Source: CAYUVH01 sp964448135 (lineage in GTDB: Bacteria > Verrucomicrobiota > Verrucomicrobiia > Limisphaerales > UBA8199). Taken from it: a DNA stretch of 64,000 nucleotides. A model generated the notes under the pieces. It saw only the letters and a list, made by a program, of their open reading frames with translations, ran no database searches and was not told the DNA's origin. Numbering within the stretch: position 1 is the first letter of the stretch; the number at the start of each line of letters is the position of its first letter. Position numbers and translations under genes: made by a program. The stretch covers positions 1-64,000 of the forward strand of contig CAYUVH010000017.1 of the NCBI GenBank assembly GCA_964448135.1, given 5' to 3'. Shown one piece after another: positions 32,405 to 41,643 of this stretch.

Positions 32405-34129
32405 TCACCGAATATAGGGAGTCACCAAATAAAAGGAGGCTCCGGCGTTGGCGTTGGGGTCGAGCAGCGCACTATTGGTGACTTGGAGAGAGTTATTGGT
32501 GATCCCAGTCACGAAGTTGGTGGTCAGCGGAGCCCAGGCGAGCGGATTGAGCAGGTCGGCGGAGCGCCAGAGGATGAGCTCGTAGTTGAGGTTCGTTCCG
32601 CCCAGAGCCAGTTGAGTCGGTCCGGGTTGATTCGGATTTGCAAATGAGCCGTTGGTGCTGAGCCGGGTGTATTGTTCATTGACGATGAAATTGTGGTTCG
32701 AGCAGGCCGCGCCGAGCGTGGTGGGATAGGGCAACAGGTTCCGGGAGTTTTTGGTGTTGGCCAGCGTTTGATAGGGAGCGGCGTTGAGCTTGAGCGAGTA
32801 GTAATTGGATTGCGCGGTCGCCGTCAGGGCGGAGGCGAGGAGATTCGTGAATTCGTAGGGATCGCTGGCGAGGTCGTAGAATTCCTCGGTGTGATCGTAG
32901 AAATGAATGAGCTTGAAGCGTGAATTGCGCAGGGAGTAACCGTCGGTGGTGTCCTGCTCATTGAATTGCTCTTCGAGCATGCAGGTGGACGGGAGGGTGA
33001 CGTCGGCTCGGAGCGCGGGGAGCAGGCTGCGGGAATCGATCGCGACGCCGGTTGGAAGGGTGGCCGCCACATTGATGCCCGCCAGTTCCTGGACGACCTG
33101 GAAGATATCCACGTCGTTCACCAGGGAATCGTTCGTGCGGCCGCCTTTGACGACGTCGGGACCGGTGATGAAGAGAGGCGTGCGCGAGCCGCCTTCGTAG
33201 AGGGTGAACTTGGCGTGGCCGTTGGCGTTCGTGGTGTCGGGGATGTTCGGGTTTTTGTAAGGCGGCTGCTGGACGTTGACCATCGTGCCGTTGTCCCCGA
33301 GGAAGATGATGTCGGTGGTGTTGGTCGGGACGACGGTCATGAGGCGACCGATTTCGGTGTCGAGCGCCTCCACCATCGCCTCGAAATAGGAGCGCATGTT
33401 GTTGTTGATGCTCATCGGCGTGCCGGTGAGCGACGTGTAATGCGGCGCGAGGCTGTTCGGCGGCTTGTGATACGGCGCGTGGGGCGCGTTGAAGGCCAGC
33501 CACACGAACCACGGGCGATTGCTGTTGCCCGTGATGAAAGCCATGGCGTCGTTAACCTGGTCGCTGGTCGAATAGGCGGTGGTGCTGTTGGAAACGCCGT
33601 TCACCCATTTCGTCCAATTGGTGTAGCTTGTGACCCCGGAACCGTAGTAGCCCGCGAAATTCGTCCAGCCGCCAGTGATGAACGGAGAGTTCGCGTCGTT
33701 CTGCGAAGCCAGGTGCCATTTGCCGAACGAGGCGACTGCGTAGGCGGGCGCATTCGTGCGGAAGGCCCGGGGCAGCGTGTACTCGGTGGGACGCAGGGCC
33801 GGGGTCTGGTTCGTGTTCCCGATGGCCACGCCCACGCCGGTGCGATAGGAATTGCGCCCGGTGAAAATGCACGCGCGCGACGCGGAGCACGACGGTCGCG
33901 CGTAGAAATGCGTGAACAACACGCCGCGTTGGGCGAGGGCGTCGAGATTCGGTGTGGGCGGGAAATGCGCGCCCGTGTTGGTGGTGTTGCAGAGGTCGAA
34001 ACTGTCGGCGCCAAGATCGTCGGCGATCAGGAGGAGGATGTTGTTGGTTTGGGCGGCTTGAAGGGTGGCGGCCGCGAGGGCGAAAAGGAGCAGGAGAAGC
34101 GGCAGGGGGCTCACGCCACGGGGTATCAT
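32405..34129 (-). CDS. Secreted sulfatase (type I, formylglycine-dependent)
   Basis: 574 residues. A signal peptide (LPLLLLLFALAAATLQA) is followed by the sulfatase core: metal ligands in LLLIADDLGADSFD, and the active-site motif CSASRACIFTGRN near residue 80, whose Cys is expected to be oxidised to formylglycine. The motif is C-x-A-x-R rather than the commoner C-x-P-x-R. Further conserved elements are FGKWHLA, APHAPYHKP and FLGDNGT. It should act in the periplasm or outside on sulfated glycans, a typical verrucomicrobial trait. The C-terminal approximately 100 residues (GTNLNYELILWRSADLL) form an added domain. No maturase gene is in the window. Confidence 0.9.
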   Translation of the reverse strand: MIPRGVSPLPLLLLLFALAAATLQAAQTNNILLLIADDLGADSFDLCNTTNTGAHFPPTPNLDALAQRGVLFTHFYARPSCSASRACIFTGRNSYRTGVGVAIGNTNQTPALRPTEYTLPRAFRTNAPAYAVASFGKWHLASQNDANSPFITGGWTNFAGYYGSGVTSYTNWTKWVNGVSNSTTAYSTSDQVNDAMAFITGNSNRPWFVWLAFNAPHAPYHKPPNSLAPHYTSLTGTPMSINNNMRSYFEAMVEALDTEIGRLMTVVPTNTTDIIFLGDNGTMVNVQQPPYKNPNIPDTTNANGHAKFTLYEGGSRTPLFITGPDVVKGGRTNDSLVNDVDIFQVVQELAGINVAATLPTGVAIDSRSLLPALRADVTLPSTCMLEEQFNEQDTTDGYSLRNSRFKLIHFYDHTEEFYDLASDPYEFTNLLASALTATAQSNYYSLKLNAAPYQTLANTKNSRNLLPYPTTLGAACSNHNFIVNEQYTRLSTNGSFANPNQPGPTQLALGGTNLNYELILWRSADLLNPLAWAPLTTNFVTGITNNSLQVTNSALLDPNANAGASFYLVTPYIR

Positions 34130-34223
34130 GGCATTACAGACGAGGGGGAGCGGCGGCGGGTTTCAAGTTAATGAGGCGTGGAGCAAAGGGCTTGCAAGCG
34201 GAGAAAGAAGGAAAAGGCGGGGA

Positions 34224-34262
34224 TGACAGAAAAATTTTGCGACAGAAAAATAGGGAGGAGAA
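34224..34262 (+). repeat. GACARAAARAT repeat family, copy 3
   Basis: GACAGAAAAATTTTGCGACA then GAAAAATAGGGAGGAG, sharing TTTTGCGACAGAAAAAT with the inverted copy near 19722. It lies in the non-coding DNA upstream of the sulfatase start. Confidence 0.6.
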
Positions 34263-34354
34263 AAAGCGGCCGAAGAAGGAATTTGACCACGGAGACACGG
34301 AGGGAGGCAAAGGTTGAACTTCAAACTTCAAAAAAGAAAGTTGATGCGGCTGGA

Positions 34355-34722
34355 TCAGGGTTTCATTGGCAAACGGATGCCAAACCCCAGGACGTTGCCA
34401 TCGGGGTCGCGGATGCCCAACTCGCGGGTGCCCCAGGTTTGGTCGGTTGGCGGAAGCTGGATGATTGCTCCTTTGGCCGCAAACTCGCGGTGCAGTTCAT
34501 CCACATCGGTGACCCACAGACAGGCGTCGGTCGAACCGGCCCGGTCGCGCTTGAACGACTGGAGATGCAGCGCCACGCTGTCTCGAATCATGCACATATA
34601 GCAGGGATCACTTTTGGCCGGATCCGGGCGATAGGCCGAGGCAAGCTGAAAGCCCAGTACGCCGCAGTAATAGGCTTGCGCCCGCCGCGCACGGCGATGA
34701 TGGGGATGGCGGATTGGATCAT
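34355..34722 (-). pseudogene. VOC (glyoxalase-like) protein with a frameshift
   Basis: A ribosome site (AAAGGAG) and ATG at 34722 begin MIQSAIPIIAVRGGRK, a typical VOC start. Continuing the family pattern (QAYYCGVLGFQLASAY, then MIRDSVALHLQS and LGIRDPDGNVLGFGIR) requires a move to another frame near 34675-34690, where one base appears to be missing. The second frame runs to a stop at 34355. The sum would be a normal VOC protein of about 122 residues. It is either a recent pseudogene or a sequencing error. Confidence 0.75.
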
Positions 34723-34735
34723 TCAGAAACTCCTT

Positions 34736-34969
34736 TCAGATTTCAGGCCGAGCCATTTTCGCGCGCACAATCAGCCAGACGGCGACTATGCCGGAAATAA
34801 TCAGAGCCAGGTAAAGGTAGTGTTCCGCCGGGGCCTGTTTGTGTTCGTAGTCGTGCATGGGGCCGACGCCCCAGATGACGCGGATCAGATACATGATCCA
34901 GACGAAGACAACGAAGAGGGTGCCGATCACCCACCGGACACGCGGTTGATCGCGAAAGATGCGAATCAT
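34736..34969 (-). CDS. Small two-helix membrane protein
   Basis: 77 residues from the ATG at 34969. Two hydrophobic helices (VIGTLFVVFVWIMYLIRVIW and YLYLALIISGIVAVWLIV) flank a short polar loop with GVGPMHDYEHKQ. The longer frame to 35068 runs through a palindromic repeat and is unlikely to be translated. No family recognised. It lies 13 bp upstream of the frameshifted VOC gene on the same strand and may share its transcript. Confidence 0.6.
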   Translation of the reverse strand: MIRIFRDQPRVRWVIGTLFVVFVWIMYLIRVIWGVGPMHDYEHKQAPAEHYLYLALIISGIVAVWLIVRAKMARPEI

Positions 34970-35023
34970 GACGTTACCATTTCGGTAAAAGGGCTGGCCG
35001 TAAAGGAATATCAAACATGGTTC

Positions 35024-35107
35024 GTAGCGGCCGAGGTGACGAGGCTCCATTGTTCCGGAAGCCCGCACGCATTCGACTAGATAGAGCCTCGTTACCTCGG
35101 CTGCTAC
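35024..35107 (+). repeat. Hairpin repeat (GTAGCAGCCGAGGTAACGAG)
   Basis: GTAGCGGCCGAGGTGACGAG plus GCTC pairs with GAGCCTCGTTACCTCGGCTG plus CTAC: 22 of 24 positions complementary around a 36-base loop. It lies between the small membrane protein and the rhomboid gene. Similar GTAGCAGCCGAGGTAACGAG elements recur in Verrucomicrobia (from memory). Confidence 0.75.
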
Positions 35108-35120
35108 TTTCTGGGTATTG

Positions 35121-35705
35121 TCACCGCGCCGAACTGGCCCGCTGGCTGCGCGAAACGAGCTTCACCTTTTGCGGTTTGGCGAGCAGGCCGGCGGCGAACA
35201 CGCCGGAGAGGAGACCGGTGAGATGGCTTTCCCAGGAGACGCCGGGCATCGTCGGGAAGACGCCGCGGAGCATCCCGCCGTAGGCGATGATGCAGATGAG
35301 GGAAAGCGCCAGCGTGCCGAAGGTGCGATGGAACCAGGCCTGCGAAGCGAGAAAGCCGAAGTAACAAAAAATCAATCCGCTCGCGCCGATGTGAACGGCG
35401 TTGCGGGCGAAGAGCCACGTGAGCCCGCCGCCAAGGATCATGCCGCACAGCGTGACGGTGACGAAATGCCCCGGGTTCCGCGCGCAGATGATCGCGCCGA
35501 GGATGACGAGTGGAAGCGTGTTGGCGGCGATGTGCGCAAATGAGGCGTGGAGAAACGGGGCGGTGAGCAAGCCGCGCAAACCGGGCAGGTATCGCGGGAC
35601 GATGCCGTACTGAGAAAGCTGGCCGTGGAGGATGAGATTATTGACGACGAAAACGAGCCAGCACAGCGCTGTCAGGATCAGGATGGGCGTGAAACGTTTG
35701 GCCAC
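35121..35705 (-). CDS. Rhomboid-family intramembrane serine protease
   Basis: 194 residues with six predicted membrane helices. The catalytic Ser109 lies in HIGASGLIF (GxSG motif), His161 in SWESHLTGLLSG, and the oxyanion residues in HASFAHIAANT (His58, Asn62). It cleaves membrane proteins within the bilayer; the substrate is unknown. It stands alone on the minus strand between a hairpin repeat and the DNA methyltransferase. Confidence 0.92.
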   Translation of the reverse strand: MAKRFTPILILTALCWLVFVVNNLILHGQLSQYGIVPRYLPGLRGLLTAPFLHASFAHIAANTLPLVILGAIICARNPGHFVTVTLCGMILGGGLTWLFARNAVHIGASGLIFCYFGFLASQAWFHRTFGTLALSLICIIAYGGMLRGVFPTMPGVSWESHLTGLLSGVFAAGLLAKPQKVKLVSRSQRASSAR

Positions 35706-35863
35706 GATTGGGAGTAAGGTGGCGCGGGGAGTGGCGGTTGGGAATTATAAAATGGAGAGGGGATTGGAAGGTCGAAGCTCGAATGACGAATGACGAAAGA
35801 AGTCCGAAGCTCGAAATCCAAAGGCAGGAAACGTTGCCCACAGAACTCAAGGACCACGCAGAA

Positions 35864-37240
35864 TCAGGGAGTCTTGCGGAAGACCACCACGCGATTGGTG
35901 TTCGTGCCTTTGGCGTTGTTGTTCACGCCCCAGCAGTTGGCGGTCTTGGTGAATTCCTGGTCGTTGATGAGGATCAGCAAAGGCTCGAGGCCGGCCGCAA
36001 GGCCGCAGGGCAGCACGGCTTCTTCGAGCTTGGTTTTGCCGCCGTGGATTTCGCCCACCTCGAACGCCACATGGCCGCCGGGACGCAGCACGCGGGCGAG
36101 TTCGTGGAACACGGAAGTCATTACTTTCTGCCAGTCTTCCACCTTGCGCGGGGTGGTGAGCTTCACGGTGGCAGCGTCAATCCCGCTGAACCAGCAGCGC
36201 AGCCAGTTGTCGGTGACGTAATCCACGACATTCAGAAACGGTGGTGAGGTAACCGCCAGCGCGACGGAGCCGGCGGCGATCGCGGGCGTCTGGTCCGCGG
36301 GGCAGATCAGGAGCCGGGCTTTGCTGCCGGACGTGGAAAGGGTTTCGCGCAGGGCGGCATCGCATTCATTGAGTAATTGAATGCTCTTCTTGCGGATAAT
36401 GTGCGGCACGGCGCGGCGCGGCGGCGTCTGGTTGCGGTCGGCGTTGATCTTGCGCTGGGATTTCAACGAGACGGCCTGGTTCGGCGGCAGCGTGTAAACG
36501 GAGAAGAAACCGGTGGAGTGTCCGGTGAGCCGGTTGAGGGCGACCATTCGAATCCAGGAATCCACTGCATCGAGCGCGCCGGATTTTTCATGGGCGAGCA
36601 GATACTTCTTCAGCGCGCAGATTTCGCGGAGCGTGGCGGGATGGTAAAAGACGAGCAGGTCCTCGGGTGTCTCCTCCACGTCGGAGAAATCAATGGCCTG
36701 GAGGCGTTCCTCGATTTGCTCGACGGTGGGCGGCTGGAGGCGCGGCTGGATAAGCAATCCGGTCAGCGGGTTGATGTCGCAGCCGTAAGGCACGCGGCCG
36801 AGCAGCGCGGCTTCCAGCAGGGAGGTGCCGCGGCCCATGAAGGGATCGTAGACGATCTCGCCGGGCGCGGTGAGGCGTTCGATGAAGAAGCGCGGCAACT
36901 GCGGCTTGAAACAGGCGCGGTAGGAAATCTCGTGGAGGTTGTTGGCCGCGCGCTGCTTCGCGGTCCAGAATTCATTGACGAAAGTGGGAACGGCGAGCGG
37001 GTGGCCCTCAAACGTTGCGGCCTGGGTTTCGATTACCGTGGTTGCTTTGCCGAACTCATGGAAATGGGTGAGCTCCCTGGCGAAAGCGGAATTGCTCCCC
37101 GCGTGGTTCCTTGGTTTTCGCTCCGCGGCATCGGCCAGCGCGAGGTCGGCTTGCACGAACGGCGACGCATCCCCGGCGCCAGTGTCGGCGGTGGACTGAC
37201 GCTCACGTTTTGCGGATGCCGATTTTGGAGTTACAGGCAC
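35864..37240 (-). CDS. DNA methyltransferase (N4-cytosine/N6-adenine type), solitary
   Basis: 458 residues. The AdoMet-binding motif I is YDPFMGRGTSLLEA (residues 131-144), followed by the acidic strand GCDINPLT. The catalytic motif IV is TSPPFLNVVDY near residue 330; SPP is typical of N4-cytosine enzymes. The motif order (I before IV) and the VLRPGGHVAFEVG segment fit the N6/N4 amino-methyltransferase superfamily. There is no restriction endonuclease or specificity subunit next to it, so it is an orphan methylase, perhaps regulatory. The target site cannot be read from sequence. Confidence 0.85.
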   Translation of the reverse strand: MPVTPKSASAKRERQSTADTGAGDASPFVQADLALADAAERKPRNHAGSNSAFARELTHFHEFGKATTVIETQAATFEGHPLAVPTFVNEFWTAKQRAANNLHEISYRACFKPQLPRFFIERLTAPGEIVYDPFMGRGTSLLEAALLGRVPYGCDINPLTGLLIQPRLQPPTVEQIEERLQAIDFSDVEETPEDLLVFYHPATLREICALKKYLLAHEKSGALDAVDSWIRMVALNRLTGHSTGFFSVYTLPPNQAVSLKSQRKINADRNQTPPRRAVPHIIRKKSIQLLNECDAALRETLSTSGSKARLLICPADQTPAIAAGSVALAVTSPPFLNVVDYVTDNWLRCWFSGIDAATVKLTTPRKVEDWQKVMTSVFHELARVLRPGGHVAFEVGEIHGGKTKLEEAVLPCGLAAGLEPLLILINDQEFTKTANCWGVNNNAKGTNTNRVVVFRKTP

Positions 37241-37558
37241 AGCCCAGCATATTTATTTGCCGGGTGGAAACGCGAGGGAATTTCGGCGGCCGGACGGGAT
37301 CCGGGCCAGGGTGTAACCGGCGCTCAATTTGATTGGGAGCGTCTGCTCCGTTTACCCCCTCCTCCCGTGGGGAGGAGGGGGAGTTTCCCGGCTGCACCCC
37401 CGCGCAGCCGAAAAGCTAAAGGAGCAAGTGAGCCAAAAAATCGGGCAACCCGCTCGCGCGGGTGCCATGACGCGTATTGCTTCGCGGAGGCAGAACCATG
37501 TCCAGCGGCCGTAAGATGGCCCAGAGCACGATTCCGAAAATTCCGCGATTGAATGGCA
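37241..37558. repeat. Gap with a perfect 12-bp hairpin
   Basis: No gene seen. CCCCCTCCTCCC, GTG, GGGAGGAGGGGG at 37355-37381 is an exact 12-bp stem with a three-base loop, related in style to the in-gene repeats of the U32 gene. There is no T-run, so it is not a classical terminator. A weaker dyad (CCCGCTCGCGCGGG) lies near 37450. Confidence 0.55.
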
Positions 37559-38155
37559 TCAGTTTTTATCCGACCCCGGCCCGGTTTTACGTCGTTCGAT
37601 CAAATTCTGGAGGCCCAGCCGGCGAAACCAGTTGGGGCGCGCCTGGGTGGCCACCACTTTGTGCGGCAACGAAGGCGCGTCGGTCGCGTTCGCGCGCTGG
37701 ACGCGCTTTTTCGCGCGCGGCTGTCTGGCTGGCTGCGGATGGCGGATTTGCTCGACGAGCTTGGGCCAGTCGCGGTGCTTGAGCAGGAAGCCTGAAGCGC
37801 CTTCGTCCATGGCGCGGGTGTAGCTGTCGCTATCGAAAAAGGTGGTGAGCATCAGGACCTGCGTGGAGCGCGCGAGGGTCTTGATGGGGCGGATGGCGTC
37901 GAGGCCATTTTGCTCGCCCATATGAATATCGAGGAGCAGCACGTCGGGGCCATTCTTGCTGGCCAGGGTGCTGAGCGCGGCGGTGGCGGAGGAAAACTGG
38001 CGCGTGCATTCGATGCCATCTTCTTTGGAAAGCAAATCGCCGACGAGTTCGCGGAAATCGTCACTGTCATCCACCAGCCACACGCGGATGGGCCTGGCCG
38101 GGGCGGTGGCGCTGTCGTTCGCGGAAATCGGATTTTCGTCTGGTGACGTCTGCAT
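37559..38155 (-). CDS. Response regulator, receiver only with basic tail
   Basis: 198 residues from the ATG at 38155. The receiver domain spans about residues 20-140: VWLVDDSDDFRE, phospho-acceptor Asp in PDVLLLDIHMGEQNG, LMLTTFFDSD and GFLLKHRDW (Lys). It resembles NarL-type receivers, but the usual LuxR helix-turn-helix is missing; instead there is a basic, Arg-rich tail (RQPRAKKRVQRANA). The frame is open to 38392, but that region lacks family similarity. No kinase gene is adjacent. Confidence 0.82.
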   Translation of the reverse strand: MQTSPDENPISANDSATAPARPIRVWLVDDSDDFRELVGDLLSKEDGIECTRQFSSATAALSTLASKNGPDVLLLDIHMGEQNGLDAIRPIKTLARSTQVLMLTTFFDSDSYTRAMDEGASGFLLKHRDWPKLVEQIRHPQPARQPRAKKRVQRANATDAPSLPHKVVATQARPNWFRRLGLQNLIERRKTGPGSDKN

Positions 38156-38580
38156 GTCGTTCTTTGTCACGGACTTGTTAGCAATCCTGATGCCGAGTGG
38201 GATGCCGGCGTCGGCCGGATGAGAATCGCGCGAAAATCCGAAGAAACTCGCGGTATTTGTTTCACTGGTTTCAGAAGGGACTGAAAAGCATGCCTTCACC
38301 TCGTGTGCAAATCTAACCAAGTTGGCCAGAAATCGCCGACCGGTATTACCCAGCGTCGCCGGTAGCTCGATTTCGGAATTGATGTATTTCATCTGGCAGT
38401 AAAATGCGCTGCGCGCATGACGCCGCCATGGCGTAGCGGTGACGAGTCAGAGACAAATGGAAATCGCGCGTCTCCTTGAGCGCAAGGGCGTTTGGTGGGG
38501 CGAGGCTTCGGATGAGCGTGCTTACGGCGCTCGCCCCACCTGGTTTTGGAACGAATCCATCAACCGCGGGCGGCGCGGAT
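38156..38580. other. Non-coding gap with a terminator-like hairpin
   Basis: No gene accepted. GGTGGGGCGAG (38494-38504) pairs exactly with CTCGCCCCACC (38530-38540), 40 bp beyond the stop of the minus-strand pilin gene. It may act as its transcript end, although no T-run follows. Confidence 0.5.
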
Positions 38581-38952
38581 TCAGAGTTCCACTTTGTGCG
38601 CGAATTGCCCTTCGGGTACGCGCTGGCAGGTGGTCGAGCCATCGACCGAACCCAGCGTGTAACTGTCAGTGAAACTTGTGCCGCCGGCGGGGCACACGAC
38701 GCGGTTCTTCAGGTAGTCCTTGATGTCGTCGTAAGCCACCGACTGGCCGGGTCCCTTGTGCGCCTCCATGGCCCAGTTCGCCACGGCGCCGTCAATCTGG
38801 CGCATGTTGGAGATGCAGGTTTGCTTGTAGGTGGTGTTGCGGGCGCGGATGTAGTTGGGAATCGCGACCGCCGCGAGCAGCCCGATGATGGCGACGACGA
38901 TCATGATTTCGATGAGCGTGAAGCCGCCGGTACGTGTACGTGGATTTTGCAT
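38581..38952 (-). CDS. Type IV pilin/pseudopilin-like protein
   Basis: 123 residues. Prepilin motif GGFTLIEIMIVVAIIGLLA with cleavage after Gly and Glu at mature position 5, then the amphipathic start AVAIPNYIRARNTT and a small globular domain with a disulfide-like pair (CISNMRQIDG, VVCPAGGTS). A good ribosome site (AAAGGA) precedes the ATG. It is probably a minor pilin or type II secretion pseudopilin exported to a pilus-like structure. It is not in a pilus operon; other prepilin-like genes in the window are equally scattered. Confidence 0.88.
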   Translation of the reverse strand: MQNPRTRTGGFTLIEIMIVVAIIGLLAAVAIPNYIRARNTTYKQTCISNMRQIDGAVANWAMEAHKGPGQSVAYDDIKDYLKNRVVCPAGGTSFTDSYTLGSVDGSTTCQRVPEGQFAHKVEL

Positions 38953-39091
38953 GGTTGTCCTTTCATGGTTGACGGCGCGAACGAAGCGACGGATGCGGGG
39001 TTGTCCCTGGGGTTCGCGATTTCTCCGTCGCCAACCGCCGAAGAGTTAAACAACGGGGTGGGGCAAAAGTTGCGAAAACGCCCCGGGCAAT

Positions 39092-39294
39092 CTATCGCCG
39101 CCCGCTGCCTCCGGACAAGGCGAGATCAATGCCCATGATCAGCACCGCGCCGAGCGGAGCGATCCAGCGGAAGAGCGTGGACCAGCGGGTGGGATAGTTG
39201 TGACCGTCCCTGGTGATTTCGCGGCAGCGCGAACCGATAATGCGGCAGGCGATGTACCACAGTGCGGCTGCGATCAGGACGATGATGTGGCGGT

Positions 39295-39298
<4 letters not shown>
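39092..39298 (-). CDS. Small membrane protein coupled to xylA
   Basis: 68 residues with two hydrophobic helices (IIVLIAAALWYIACRII and IAPLGAVLIMGIDLAL), no recognised family. Its ATG overlaps the xylA stop (ATGA at 39298-39295), so it is probably translated with xylA. Whether it has a role in pentose use is unknown. Confidence 0.6.
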
Positions 39299-40626
<1,328 letters not shown>

Positions 40627-40649
40627 GGGTTGCGCTTCGACGCCGGGCG

Positions 40650-40678
40650 AGACTAGCGGCGGGCTCCGCACCGGGCAA
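40650..40678 (-). promoter_or_regulatory. Candidate xylA promoter
   Basis: TTGCCC (40678-40673), 17 bp, TAGTCT (40655-40650) on the minus strand, with the xylA ATG at 40626. It supports the later start codon. Confidence 0.45.
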
Positions 40679-40696
40679 GCGGGGACTTAAATGCGC

Positions 40697-40733
40697 AAAA
40701 AACCACCGCCGGCAACGAAGGCCGGCGGTGGTT
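40697..40733 (-). terminator. Rho-independent terminator after the beta-barrel gene
   Basis: On the minus strand AACCACCGCCGGC, 7-base loop, GCCGGCGGTGGTT is a perfect 13-bp stem followed directly by TTTTTT. It lies 36 bp beyond the stop of the outer-membrane protein gene at 40769 and is the clearest terminator in the window. Confidence 0.88.
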
Positions 40734-40768
40734 GCGTTGAATGGATTTCGATGCCGTGATCCTGACGC

Positions 40769-41356
40769 TTAGAAACTGAAGCGCAAGCCGGCGCGGCCGA
40801 CGACGTAGTCCGGCATGTCGAAGCCCCATACGTAGCGGGCGTCCGTGAAGATGCTGAAATGTTTGACGATCCGGAACTCAATGCCGACGCCTGCCTGGAC
40901 AAAGGAGTGATCCGCTTCGAATTGATAACCGCCACCGCCAAATCCATACGGCGCGATGCCGGTGCGGCCGAGGGGCAGGCGCGCGATCAAACTGCCCGAG
41001 GCACTGTCGATAAAGGAATGTTCGGGGTTCTCGGAGTAGGCATCCGCGCCGATACCGAAGTGCTTCGTGAGAAAGTAGTTGGCGCCGACGCCGACACCGA
41101 GGCGGCCGTTGTCGTGGATGCGGTCCCAGGTGAACTGATTCAACGTTTGCCGGCTCACCGAGCCGGTCCCGAAGACATCGAAGGAGAATTCGTTGGCGTG
41201 ATACAGAAAGAGACGGTCATCGCTGTCCGAGTTGTTGTAGTCATGGTTGAAGTCATGGTTGTTGTTCTCGTTGTCCTTGTCGTCGGCAAGCGCTGGGGTG
41301 ACGGTGCAGAGGGTTAACACTGCGGTGGCCAAGGAGAGACGTTTCCAGAGGTTCAT
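40769..41356 (-). CDS. Outer-membrane beta-barrel protein
   Basis: 195 residues from the ATG at 41356. A signal peptide (LSLATAVLTLCTVTPALA, cleaved before DDK) leads to an Asn/Asp-rich linker (NNNHDFNHDYNNSDSDD) and then alternating amphipathic strands (GVGVGANYFLTKHFGIGADA, YGFGGGGYQFEADHSF, FSIFTDARYVW) ending in the aromatic GRAGLRFSF, the OmpA/porin-like insertion signal. It probably sits in the outer membrane as a small barrel. A sigma-54-like site lies upstream at 41415-41431 and a strong terminator downstream. Confidence 0.82.
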   Translation of the reverse strand: MNLWKRLSLATAVLTLCTVTPALADDKDNENNNHDFNHDYNNSDSDDRLFLYHANEFSFDVFGTGSVSRQTLNQFTWDRIHDNGRLGVGVGANYFLTKHFGIGADAYSENPEHSFIDSASGSLIARLPLGRTGIAPYGFGGGGYQFEADHSFVQAGVGIEFRIVKHFSIFTDARYVWGFDMPDYVVGRAGLRFSF

Positions 41357-41414
41357 AGCATTCCTGTTGGTCGGATTGTTTTTCCGCCCTACCGGGCGGG
41401 GTTGCGAAATTCCA

Positions 41415-41431
41415 AGCTTGGTTTGTGCCAA
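41415..41431 (-). promoter_or_regulatory. Sigma-54-like promoter for the beta-barrel gene
   Basis: Minus strand TTGGCACAAACCAAGCT: TGGCAC with GG and GC exactly 12 bases apart, as in sigma-54 sites. It overlaps the palindrome CCAAGCTTGG (41412-41421) and lies about 58 bp before the start codon. Confidence 0.3.
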
Positions 41432-41643
41432 CCGTTTTTCTGGCCGGGCCTCGATAATGAGTCCTAATTTCGACGCCTTGAATTTGCAGATTGCACAAGG
41501 CCCGGAAACCGCCCATGCAAACCGCAATGGCTGGGTCGGCTGATTGGGAACGAGGTCGCAGGATTGCGCGCGCAGCTCAAATGTGCGAAGTGTTTGCCGG
41601 CGCGGAAACGAAACATCAGCGCTTGCAGTTTTTCCAAGCGCTT

